From assembly GCA_002319925.1 (NCBI GenBank), contig DCFP01000089.1, positions 30,334 to 49,443 on the forward strand: a stretch of DNA of 19,110 bases. The letters run 5' to 3'. This DNA comes from Holophagaceae bacterium UBA1801 (GTDB lineage: Bacteria; Acidobacteriota; Holophagae; Holophagales; Holophagaceae). Each line of letters starts with the position of its first letter. The stretch's first letter is position 1. The translations under genes and the position numbers were made by a program. Shown in pieces: positions 1-6,878 of this stretch. Under the pieces are notes generated by a model. It did not search any database. It was not told the DNA's origin and saw only the letters and a list, made by a program, of their open reading frames with translations.

Positions 1-1335
1 GCCGGCGGAGTCGCCCTCCACCAGGAAGATCTCGCAGAGCGCCGGGTCCTTCTCCTGGCAGTCCGCCAGTTTGCCGGGCAGGCCCGCACTATCCAGACTA
101 CCCTTGCGGCGTGTCAGTTCGCGGGCCTTGCGTGCGGCCTCGCGGGCGCGGGCAGCCTCGATGGCCTTCTCCAAGATGGCTTTGGCTTCGCGGGGATTCT
201 CTTCGAAGAATGAAGTCAGACGCTCGTAGACCACGGTCTGGACGATGCCCTTCACTTCGCTGGAGACCAGCTTGTCCTTGGTCTGGCTGCTGAACTTGGG
301 ATCGGGCACTTTGGTGGAGATGACGGCCGTGAGGCCTTCCCGCACATCCTCACCGGAGAGGGCCACCTTACTGGATTTCAAGAGATTGTTCTTCTCCGCA
401 TAGGTGTTGATGACGCGTGTCATGGCGGCGCGGAAGCCCTCCAAATGCGTGCCGCCGTCCCGGTTGCGAATGTTGTTGGTGAAGCAGAAGAGCGTCTCCT
501 GGTAGGAATCGTTCCACTGCATGGAGACTTCCACCGTGAAGTCCCGCGAATCTATGGTTTTGATCTCCTCGATGTGGATGGGCGGCTTATGGAGGGCGTT
601 CTTGTTGCGGTTGAGGTGCTCCACGAAGGCGTCGATGCCGCCGGCGTTCAAGAAATCGTGGCTTTCCCCATTGCGCTCGTCCGTGATCCGGATGTGCACC
701 CCTTTGTTGAGGTAGCTGAGTTCCCGCAGGCGCTGGCTGAGGGTCTCGAAGGAGAACTCCAGGACGTCGTGGAAGATCTCGCCATCGGGTTTAAACCGGA
801 CCCGCGTTCCTCGCCGGGTTGTGGGGCCAACCACCGCCAGTGGCGCATCGGCCTTGCCCCGGGTGAAGGTCATGGCGTGCTCCTGGCCATCGCGCCAGAT
901 GGTTAGCCAAAGGCGTTCGGACAGAGCATTCACGCAGGAGACACCGACGCCATGAAGACCACCGGAAATCTTGTACGAGTTGGCGTCGAACTTTCCGCCT
1001 GCGTGAAGCACCGTCATGATCACTTCGGCGGCGGAACGGTTCTCCTCCTTGTGCATGTCCACGGGAATGCCGCGCCCATTGTCCTCGACGGTGCAGCTGC
1101 CATCGTCGTGGAGGTAGACATCCACGCGGGAGCAATAGCCCGCGAGGGCCTCGTCCACCGAGTTGTCCACCACCTCGTAGACCATCTGGTGGAGACCGTT
1201 TCCATCATCCGTGTCTCCGATGTACATCCCGGGCCGTTTCCTTACGGCCTCAAGATCCCTCAGAACGGTGATGTTATCTGCGGTATAGCTGTTAACGATT
1301 TCGGGTTCGGGTTGAACGGCTGCTTCTGAGGACAT
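1..1335 (-). CDS. gyrB: DNA gyrase subunit B (N-terminal 445 residues, cut by window edge)
   Basis: GyrB is the ATPase subunit of the type II topoisomerase that introduces negative supercoils. The frame runs 445 codons without a stop from an ATG at 1335 to the left edge. Visible in order are the GHKL ATP-binding motifs EVVDNSVDEA (about residues 54-63), EDNGRGIP (about 84-91) and GGLHGVGVS (about 125-133). A transducer domain follows with the motif RDGGTHL, and the TOPRIM motif EGDSAG falls exactly at the window edge. Asp and Asn in the first motif and the glycine-rich loop are intact, so it should bind ATP. The start is the first ATG after dnaN, with only a weak GTGAG ribosome site before it. 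It lies 53 bp downstream of dnaN and is probably co-transcribed. The closely related parE is unlikely given the dnaA-dnaN context. The C-terminal third lies outside the window. Confidence 0.96.
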   Translation of the reverse strand, partial: MSSEAAVQPEPEIVNSYTADNITVLRDLEAVRKRPGMYIGDTDDGNGLHQMVYEVVDNSVDEALAGYCSRVDVYLHDDGSCTVEDNGRGIPVDMHKEENRSAAEVIMTVLHAGGKFDANSYKISGGLHGVGVSCVNALSERLWLTIWRDGQEHAMTFTRGKADAPLAVVGPTTRRGTRVRFKPDGEIFHDVLEFSFETLSQRLRELSYLNKGVHIRITDERNGESHDFLNAGGIDAFVEHLNRNKNALHKPPIHIEEIKTIDSRDFTVEVSMQWNDSYQETLFCFTNNIRNRDGGTHLEGFRAAMTRVINTYAEKNNLLKSSKVALSGEDVREGLTAVISTKVPDPKFSSQTKDKLVSSEVKGIVQTVVYERLTSFFEENPREAKAILEKAIEAARAREAARKARELTRRKGSLDSAGLPGKLADCQEKDPALCEIFLVEGDSAG

Positions 1336-1366
1336 CAAGGCTCACTTTTCAAATGACTTAGGCGTT

Positions 1367-1395
1367 GAGCTGGAATCGATCCGCTGATTCAGCTC
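1367..1395 (-). other. imperfect hairpin over the dnaN stop codon
   Basis: Arms GAGCTGGAATC (1367-1377) and GATTCAGCTC (1386-1395) pair over 10 bp with one bulged G and an 8-nt loop. The dnaN stop codon (1389-1391) lies inside one arm. There is no T-tract after it on the minus strand, so it does not look like an intrinsic terminator. It may affect mRNA stability or translation between dnaN and gyrB, or be fortuitous. Confidence 0.35.
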
Positions 1396-2516
1396 GGGCT
1401 GGCGAACTTAACGGGCATGAGGATGTAGCGGAAGCTCATGTCCTCGATGCTGGGGGACATGAAGATGCCCTGCCCCACATCGTCCTTGAACTGATAGACC
1501 ACCTCGTCGCCGGGCAGGCGCTCGAGCAGCTCTGTCAGATAATCGATATTGAAGGCCAGTTCCAGGGGCTGCTCCTCCCCGGAGAAGCTGATGGTGCCTT
1601 GGTTCACACCTTCGTCCGGATGCTGGAAGAAGACACGTAGGTTCGGGAACTCGAAGAAGAGGCGCACGTTCTTGTTGTAGTCGTCCTTCTTCAAACCCAC
1701 GATCCGCAAGGTTTTGAGGAAATCCTCGCGGTCGATGATCACCTTCTTGGGCAGGTCCGAGGGCAGCACTTTTTCGTACGCCGGATAGTTGCCTGTGACA
1801 CGGCGGGTAGAGAACTTGAGCCCAGGCTGGTCCATGAAGAGGCTTCGATCGTCCCAGGAAAGAGTGAGATGGCCATCTTCACCCAGAGAACTGGGCAGGA
1901 GGTCCAGCGCGCGTTTGGGAACGATGAGGCGGGCATCGCTTTGAAGACCGGTATCGCAGGGAAGTTCCACGACGGCCAAACGGAAACCGTCGGTGGAAAC
2001 GACGCGGATGAAACTCTTGGAAAGGTGAAGCAAAACACCAGAGAGCGCAGGCTTGGTTGCATCCTTGCTCACAGAAATGGAACCCAATTGGATGGCCTTC
2101 CGGAAGGCATGAGTCGGCACCTGAATGCTGGGAAGAGCGGCGTCGGGCTTGGGCAACTCAGGGAATCCCTCACCGGGCTGGATGTTATGTTCCGAGTTGA
2201 AGCCTTTCGCCCGCAGCCAGAGTCGATTTCCCGTATCAGGCCATTCCAGTGTCAGCAGACCCTCCGGATAAACGCGCACCGTCTCGATGAACTTCTTTCC
2301 AGGGATGGCCACAACGCGATTGCCCTTCCCTTCCACTGGAACCATGGCTTCGAAGGCTAGTTCCATGTCCGTGGCCTTTAGGGTCATTTCCTGCTCTTTG
2401 ATCTCCACCAGGACGTGCTGCAGGATCGGCAGGGTCACCCGGCGTTCAAGGGCGTGTTTGAGGATTCCCAGAGTCTTATCAAGACGTTCTTTGGAAACCT
2501 GTACTTGAAAGTTCAT
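1389..2516 (-). CDS. dnaN: DNA polymerase III beta subunit (sliding clamp)
   Basis: DnaN forms the ring-shaped dimeric clamp that tethers DNA polymerase III to DNA and is a landing site for many repair proteins. The 375-residue product has the usual family length. It shows the typical N-terminal start MNFQVQVSKERL, the clamp motif TDGFRLA near residue 176, and the C-terminal strand YILMPVKF that lines the partner-binding pocket. The ATG at 2516 is preceded by a GGTGAG-like ribosome site. It lies 213 bp downstream of dnaA and 53 bp upstream of gyrB. A promoter-like pair in the dnaA-dnaN gap suggests it can be transcribed independently of dnaA. No recF follows it. Identity is secure. Confidence 0.97.
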   Translation of the reverse strand: MNFQVQVSKERLDKTLGILKHALERRVTLPILQHVLVEIKEQEMTLKATDMELAFEAMVPVEGKGNRVVAIPGKKFIETVRVYPEGLLTLEWPDTGNRLWLRAKGFNSEHNIQPGEGFPELPKPDAALPSIQVPTHAFRKAIQLGSISVSKDATKPALSGVLLHLSKSFIRVVSTDGFRLAVVELPCDTGLQSDARLIVPKRALDLLPSSLGEDGHLTLSWDDRSLFMDQPGLKFSTRRVTGNYPAYEKVLPSDLPKKVIIDREDFLKTLRIVGLKKDDYNKNVRLFFEFPNLRVFFQHPDEGVNQGTISFSGEEQPLELAFNIDYLTELLERLPGDEVVYQFKDDVGQGIFMSPSIEDMSFRYILMPVKFASPS

Positions 2517-2575
2517 GTCTCACCCTGATCCTGATGAAGGGGGAAAAGCGCTGCGGAAAGAGCCGACAAGCCCTC

Positions 2576-2605
2576 ATTCTACCTGGAATTGCGGCCTTCG
2601 GTCAC
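2576..2605 (-). promoter_or_regulatory. candidate dnaN promoter
   Basis: On the minus strand a -35-like GTGACC (2605-2600, 4 of 6 to consensus) is followed after 18 bp by a -10-like TAGAAT (2581-2576, 5 of 6). This places a start about 50 nt upstream of the dnaN ATG. A DnaA-box-like TGTGGGAGA (2607-2615) abuts the -35, which would allow DnaA autoregulation of dnaN. Prediction from consensus only. Confidence 0.4.
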
Positions 2606-2606
2606 C

Positions 2607-2773
2607 TGTGGGAGAGCGGTTGGAGAGCAGGTTTTGCGTGGAACCCAAGGAGCCTTCTCCAACGCCATTCCAGTGCTGTGGAAATCCAGAAATTCGCCAT
2701 CGGTGGAAAATCGTCCAGGTACCCTCATTTCAACCAATGCTGTTCAGCAAGGAGTGCAGGACCTTGTGGAAAT
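2607..2773. other. cluster of DnaA-box-like sites in and next to the dnaA-dnaN gap (possible oriC element)
   Basis: Same-orientation sites resembling TGTGGAAAA or TGTGGATAA occur at 2607 (TGTGGGAGA), 2677 (TGTGGAAAT), 2702 (GGTGGAAAA) and 2765 (TGTGGAAAT, inside the dnaA 3' end). A weaker CGTGGAACC occurs at 2637. The exact 9-mer TGTGGAAAT occurs twice. Intergenic dnaA-dnaN DNA is an established origin element in several bacteria. No obvious AT-rich unwinding element is seen. None of the sites is a perfect E. coli box, but the DnaA encoded next door also has an altered recognition motif. Confidence 0.4.
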
Positions 2774-4109
2774 CGCTGTCCCTGTGCATGCGGTTCTTAA
2801 CGGAATCAATGGCGTTCATCACCGTACTGTGGTGCATGTTGTTGAAGGAGCGGCCAATGTCGCTGAAGGAGGCGCCCGTAAGTTCCCTCGCGAGGTACAT
2901 GGCCACCTGCCGGGGAAGCAAAATGGTCTGTTGGCGCGACTTCTTCTTCATCAAGTCATTGAAGGACACGTTGAAGGTTTCGGCCGTGAGCCGGCAGATC
3001 CGCTCCATGGATACGCCGGCGGAGGCCTCCTGTCCGCTCTGGCCTTGATAGGCCTGTTGGGCCACTTCTAGGCTGGGAGGCACGCCAAGAAAACTGCTTT
3101 GGAAGACGACCCGGGTCAGGAGTCCCTCCAGATCCCGAACGCTGCCCTTGGCCTTGTGGGCGATGAACGTGAGAACATCCTCAGGAACCGGGGGCATATC
3201 CCGGAAGACTTCGTCCTCGAGCTTCTTGTTCAGAATGGCGACCCGCGTCTCGAAATCCGGGGGCTGGATATCCGCCGTGAGTCCCCATTTGCAGCGGGTG
3301 ATGAGGCGGTCGTGGAGTCCTTCGAGGCGCTGGGGCGGCTTGTCCGAGGTGATGACGATCTGTTTTCCGTACTGCAGGAGGTATTCCAGGATGTAGAAGA
3401 TCTCCTCCTGGGTGCGTTCCATCTTTCCCAAGGTCTGGACATCATCCAGGAGCAGGACATCGTTCTGCTGGTACTTCTTGCGCATGGGCTCCGTGTTCTT
3501 CGCCTTGATGGCCACCGTGAGCTCATTGAAGAAGTTGTCCACTTTCAGGTAGGCCACCTTTAACCCTGGCTGCCGCGCCAAAAGGCCCTTACCGATGCCG
3601 ATCATCAGATGGGTCTTGCCCAAGCCTGAACCGCCATAGACAAAGAGCGGATTCATGTTCAAGGTCGTATTCGATTTCCCATGGTTCTCCACGACGGCAT
3701 TGGCCGCCGCGAAGGCCAGCTGGCTGGAAGGACCAACCACGAAGCGATCCAGGGTGTACCGATGGAAGCCTTGGGGAAAGGGGGAATCCACCGCTTCCGC
3801 TTCCTGGACATGGGTGGAGACCTTCACCTTGCTCGACGTTTTGATGGGCGCCGTTTCGCCGGCCACCGTGAAGGTCAGCCGTAGCGCGGAGAAACCGGAC
3901 TGGACGATCACATCGTGGAACTCTTCCGCCAACTGCTGCTCAATCCAAACCCGCGCGGACGTCGATGGCGTCTGGATCCAGAGGGTCGTGCCATCGTAGG
4001 TCAGCGCCCGGCACGGCTCGATCCAGTCCTGGTAGGTCCGTTCCGGCAGCCGGGCGGACAGGCCGCTTCGCAGGGTTTCCCATAGGACCTGTGGATCATC
4101 TGAAGACAT
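2730..4109 (-). CDS. dnaA: chromosomal replication initiator protein DnaA
   Basis: DnaA binds origin boxes, oligomerises with ATP and opens the duplex. From the ATG at 4109 the product is 459 residues. Domain I spans about 1-85 and a short linker runs to about 115. The AAA+ domain III has Walker A GGSGLGKT (159-166) and Walker B LLLDDVQ (219-225). Domain IV is a helix-turn-helix near 365-459. I chose 4109 rather than the upstream ATG at 4163 because a GGAGG lies 11 nt before it and the protein then begins like other DnaA N-termini. The domain IV signature, usually GGRDH(S/T)TV, reads NNMHHSTV (residues 423-430). The usual Arg-Asp pair is therefore Met-His, while His, Ser/Thr and Thr are kept. 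It heads the minus-strand group with dnaN and gyrB. Confidence 0.96.
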   Translation of the reverse strand: MSSDDPQVLWETLRSGLSARLPERTYQDWIEPCRALTYDGTTLWIQTPSTSARVWIEQQLAEEFHDVIVQSGFSALRLTFTVAGETAPIKTSSKVKVSTHVQEAEAVDSPFPQGFHRYTLDRFVVGPSSQLAFAAANAVVENHGKSNTTLNMNPLFVYGGSGLGKTHLMIGIGKGLLARQPGLKVAYLKVDNFFNELTVAIKAKNTEPMRKKYQQNDVLLLDDVQTLGKMERTQEEIFYILEYLLQYGKQIVITSDKPPQRLEGLHDRLITRCKWGLTADIQPPDFETRVAILNKKLEDEVFRDMPPVPEDVLTFIAHKAKGSVRDLEGLLTRVVFQSSFLGVPPSLEVAQQAYQGQSGQEASAGVSMERICRLTAETFNVSFNDLMKKKSRQQTILLPRQVAMYLARELTGASFSDIGRSFNNMHHSTVMNAIDSVKNRMHRDSDFHKVLHSLLNSIG

Positions 4110-4208
4110 AACGCACCCAGCCTCCGTCTTTTCCACGAATGCTCCGGCGCCTGTAGGTAACATGCATCTGCGGCGAGCCAGGCGATCGATCTCGTGACGG
4201 GGAGCATT

Positions 4209-4237
4209 ACTCTAGCATCGAGGGAAGGGTTTGGAAA
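4209..4237 (-). promoter_or_regulatory. candidate dnaA promoter
   Basis: On the minus strand TTTCCA (4237-4232) is spaced 17 bp from TAGAGT (4214-4209). The -10 is preceded by TG one base upstream (extended -10). The inferred start near 4202 gives a leader of about 90 nt, and the near-consensus DnaA box at 4129-4137 lies within that leader. This is a consensus match only. Confidence 0.35.
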
Positions 4238-4249
4238 CGCTCTTTAGAC

Positions 4250-4278
4250 TTGAGAAAAGCCCGGTCCGCTGGTAGCCT
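4250..4278 (+). promoter_or_regulatory. candidate rpmH operon promoter
   Basis: TTGAGA (4250-4255) and TAGCCT (4273-4278) are separated by 17 bp on the plus strand, about 45 bp before the rpmH start. It would drive the rpmH-rnpA-yidC cluster. The -10 is weak. Confidence 0.35.
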
Positions 4279-4323
4279 CGAAGGTTCGCCCTTCCCTTCA
4301 GGATCGGGCTCATGAGGTGGATG

Positions 4324-4458
4324 ATGAAGCGTACCTTCCAGCCCAACAACCGTCGCCGCGCCAAGACCCACGGATTCCTTTCCCGTATGAAGACGAAGAA
4401 TGGACGCCTGGTGCTCAAGCGCCGCCGCGCCAAGGGCCGTCACGTACTCGCCCTGTAG
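4324..4458 (+). CDS. rpmH: 50S ribosomal protein L34
   Basis: L34 is a small, very basic large-subunit ribosomal protein. The 44 codons encode MKRTFQPNNRRR at the N-terminus and a KRRRAKGR stretch near the end, both diagnostic for L34, and the length is typical. Several in-frame ATGs are available (4312, 4321, 4324). The last is chosen because the family begins MKRT and a GAGGTG ribosome site (4314-4319) has suitable spacing. It is the first gene of the rightward cluster and is followed after 5 bp by rnpA. The rnpA reading frame stays open across the whole of rpmH. Confidence 0.96.
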   Translation: MKRTFQPNNRRRAKTHGFLSRMKTKNGRLVLKRRRAKGRHVLAL

Positions 4459-4463
4459 ATTTC

Positions 4464-4826
4464 ATGAGGGTAGCCGGGCGCTACCGGACGGTGTGTCGAA
4501 ATGACCATGCCGTGCCAGAGAACCCGCCGAGATCGATCACCGGCCGGGAATCGTCTCTGGACGTCCGGATCTGGCTTGGATCAGACATGCCCCTGCTGCT
4601 GGTGAATGCCTCCCGGAAGCAGGGTTTCGCGGTTCAACGGAATCGTTTTCGCCGCAGGGTGCGCATGGCCTTTCTGAAGCTCCTCAAGGCCGACCCACGT
4701 CTCGCTGGTTTCACTGGCGTGGTATGGGTGCGTCCGGCCCGAGGGAATCCGAAGAAGTGCTCGATCAGCTATCAGGAAATCGAAGGCCAGCTCCAGCTGG
4801 CCTTCAGCCGTTGGGAAATCCGATGA
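4464..4826 (+). CDS. rnpA: ribonuclease P protein component
   Basis: RnpA is the protein cofactor of RNase P, which trims the 5' leaders of precursor tRNAs. From the ATG at 4464 the product is 120 residues, the normal family size. It contains the RNA-binding signature, here SRKQGFAVQRNRFRRRVR, whose RNR..RR core is diagnostic. The N-terminal 30 residues are divergent. No ribosome site precedes this ATG, which lies 5 nt after the rpmH stop, so translation is probably coupled to rpmH. The same frame extends upstream without a stop to a GTG at 4317, which would give a 169-residue form overlapping all of rpmH. The 3' end overlaps yidC by 4 bp (ATGA). No yidD lies between them. Confidence 0.92.
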   Translation: MRVAGRYRTVCRNDHAVPENPPRSITGRESSLDVRIWLGSDMPLLLVNASRKQGFAVQRNRFRRRVRMAFLKLLKADPRLAGFTGVVWVRPARGNPKKCSISYQEIEGQLQLAFSRWEIR

Positions 4827-6394
4827 ACAACGAAAACAATGCCAATAACAAAAACCTGATCCTGTTCTTCGTTATCAGCCTAATCATGCTTGGGGCCTAT
4901 TACCTGATCAACAATCGCTTGAACCCGCCCCAACCGGTTCCTGCGAACCAAGCCTCTCAAGGCGCTACCGCCGCCACTCCAGCGACGAGCCCCACGCCTG
5001 CGGCCAACACCGCTCCGGTCGTCCAGGCTTCAGCAAATGCGCCAACTGTGACAAAGGATCTTGGTGAACTGCGCCTCACGTGGCGAACCACCGACGGCGC
5101 GCTGGTACAAGCCGTCTGGATCCAGGATGGCACCAAGTTCTTCAACGATGCCGCCCAGGACAAGAACGGCAAGGATATCTCCCAGGCCTTCCCTGGCATC
5201 GGCGGCACCCTCGATGCGCCCTTTGAAGGCAATCCCGTGGTGACGGATCAGTCTGTGACGTTCTCCAACGCCGCGGGCGACAAACTGGTCTATCAGATCT
5301 CCGGAGGCCACGTCATCAACGTCGACTGGACCACGCCCAAGGGTTCCCGTCTGGCACTGATCCGGATGACTTCGGATGTTCTCAAGGTCCACAACCTTGG
5401 CCGCATCTTTTCTCTGGACGAGAAAACCATCACCGCCGTGCCCTGGACGGGCATGCTGACGGACCCCTTCTTCAGCTTCCTGGGCGCCAAGCGCAAGGAA
5501 CTGCCCCCCGTGGCCAGCCGCGTGGGTCTCGACTCGGGCGTCGAATCCCTCGAGAAATCCCAGCGGTCCTACTATTTCGCCACCATCTGGGATGTGGCGG
5601 GACAGCCCGTCCGGGATGCGGGCATCGGCTACTTCACCACTGGCCTCAATCACGTCACCGCGCGGCTCTACATGGGGCCCAAGCAGGCGGAACAGCTGGT
5701 GGCCTTCGGCGAACCCTTCAAGCAGGTCATGGATTTCGGTTTCTTCGGCCTCGTCGCCAAGGGGATGTTCTGGATCCTGCGGGGCCTCCACAAGTACGTC
5801 CCCAATTGGGGCTGGGCCATCGTCATTTTTTCCGTCATCCTGCGCCTGGCTCTATGGCCCTTAAACACCAAGACCACCCTGCAGATGCTCCGCATGAAGG
5901 ATCTCGAGCCCCATCAGAAGACCATCCAGGCGAAGTACGAGAAGTTCGGCAACGACATGACCAAGAAGGGCGAGATGCAGAAGGAGCTGATGGCCTTCTA
6001 CAAGAAGAATGGCCACAACCCCATGGGCGGCTGTTTCCCCATGCTGCTCCAGATGCCGGTGTTCTTCGCGCTGTGGTCCATGCTGAGCGCGGTCTTCGAG
6101 CTGCGGCATTCGCCTTTCTTCGGATGGATCCATGATCTTTCCGCCAAGGACCCCTTCTTCGTCCTGCCCATTCTCATGGGCGCTTCCATGATCGCCCAGC
6201 AGGCCATGACTCCGGCGACGGGTGATCCCGCCCAGCGGAAGATGATGATGTTCATGATGCCCGCCATGATGGTGTTCTTCTTCTCCAGCACCCCTTCGGG
6301 TCTGTGCCTCTATTACCTGATCTTCAACCTCATTGGCATGGCCCAGACCTGGTGGATCAAGTACAACTACAAGCCCCAGCCCGTGGTCCTTTGA
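4823..6394 (+). CDS. yidC: membrane protein insertase YidC
   Basis: YidC inserts and folds inner-membrane proteins, alone or with SecYEG. The product is 523 residues. It has an N-terminal transmembrane helix (about 11-29), a Thr/Ala/Pro-rich linker, and a large periplasmic domain to about residue 300. The conserved multi-helix insertase core follows. Arg341 in ILRLALWPL is the conserved groove arginine, and motifs such as PMLLQMPVFFALW and the C-terminal GLCLYYLIFN are typical. The long periplasmic domain marks the Gram-negative type. The start overlaps the rnpA stop (ATGA at 4823-4826), fixing it and implying coupling. The C-terminal tail is short (about YNYKPQPVVL). It is followed 11 bp later by khpB. 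Confidence 0.97.
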   Translation: MNNENNANNKNLILFFVISLIMLGAYYLINNRLNPPQPVPANQASQGATAATPATSPTPAANTAPVVQASANAPTVTKDLGELRLTWRTTDGALVQAVWIQDGTKFFNDAAQDKNGKDISQAFPGIGGTLDAPFEGNPVVTDQSVTFSNAAGDKLVYQISGGHVINVDWTTPKGSRLALIRMTSDVLKVHNLGRIFSLDEKTITAVPWTGMLTDPFFSFLGAKRKELPPVASRVGLDSGVESLEKSQRSYYFATIWDVAGQPVRDAGIGYFTTGLNHVTARLYMGPKQAEQLVAFGEPFKQVMDFGFFGLVAKGMFWILRGLHKYVPNWGWAIVIFSVILRLALWPLNTKTTLQMLRMKDLEPHQKTIQAKYEKFGNDMTKKGEMQKELMAFYKKNGHNPMGGCFPMLLQMPVFFALWSMLSAVFELRHSPFFGWIHDLSAKDPFFVLPILMGASMIAQQAMTPATGDPAQRKMMMFMMPAMMVFFFSSTPSGLCLYYLIFNLIGMAQTWWIKYNYKPQPVVL

Positions 6395-6405
6395 TCGGAG
6401 GCTTC

Positions 6406-6870
6406 ATGCGCAAGGCCGCAATCAATCTGGAAGCCCTGCCTGAACTGACGGCCCGCTGGTGCCAGGAACTGGGTTTGAACGTGCACGCCAAATTCGAACC
6501 CTCCGGTGACGAAGAACTCTTCCCCAACCGCTTGGTTTTGGCGGGGCCCGATGCCCAGTGGCTCTTGCCCAACAAGGGCCAGGCTCTGGATGCCCTTCAG
6601 TTCCTGGTCCACGAGGCCCAGGGCGAGCGCGAGGATGCGAAGCTGGCGTACCTGGATGTGCAGGCCTTCCGCCTCTTCCGGATGACCGAATTGAAGGCCA
6701 TGGCCGCCATGGCCGCCGGGAAGGCTCGTGCCATGGGGAGCTTCACCCTCAATTCCCTGAGCCCCCGCGAACGGCGGTGGATTCATCTCGTCCTAGGACG
6801 GGAGCCGGACCTCAGCACCGAGAGCGAAGGGGATGGCCATTACAAAACCCTGAAGGTGATCCGGAAGTAG
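6406..6870 (+). CDS. khpB: KhpB/Jag-type RNA-binding protein (KH-like + R3H)
   Basis: KhpB (Jag, SpoIIIJ-associated) is a cytoplasmic RNA-binding protein usually encoded next to yidC. The product is 154 residues. Residues 1-75 resemble the KH domain, including the LDALQFLV helix, and residues 85-154 resemble R3H, with RRWIH (123-127) giving the Arg-x3-His pattern and a final SEGDGHYKTLKVI. It starts at a well-placed GGAGG ribosome site (6397-6401). Two oddities are visible. The N-terminal Jag-N domain found in many Firmicutes homologues is absent. The KH GxxG loop reads PNKG (55-58), so the first glycine is lost. The function in this lineage is not known to me. The family call is firm and the gene symbol is by family and position. 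Confidence 0.85.
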   Translation: MRKAAINLEALPELTARWCQELGLNVHAKFEPSGDEELFPNRLVLAGPDAQWLLPNKGQALDALQFLVHEAQGEREDAKLAYLDVQAFRLFRMTELKAMAAMAAGKARAMGSFTLNSLSPRERRWIHLVLGREPDLSTESEGDGHYKTLKVIRK

Positions 6871-6878
6871 AAGGGCCC

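Larger units (their letters stand above)
4110..4323. other. divergent dnaA-rpmH intergenic region, candidate oriC
   Basis: This 214-bp gap separates dnaA (leftward) from rpmH (rightward), a classical origin location. All genes on each side for several kb point away from it, as expected for leading-strand genes. It holds one near-consensus DnaA box, TTTTCCACG (4129-4137), and another, TGTGGATCA (4090-4098), lies just inside the dnaA 5' end. I see no dense box cluster. The most AT-rich stretch is about 4229-4259. Candidate promoters for both flanking genes lie inside. Confidence 0.45.

Noticed and set aside
2515..3071. plus-strand open frames spanning the dnaA-dnaN gap
   Set aside because: They overlap the dnaA 3' end, differ in frame, and have no ribosome site or recognisable product; the gap looks regulatory.
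5030..5791. 253-codon minus-strand open frame opposite yidC
   Set aside because: Shadow of yidC; no domain, no credible start signal.
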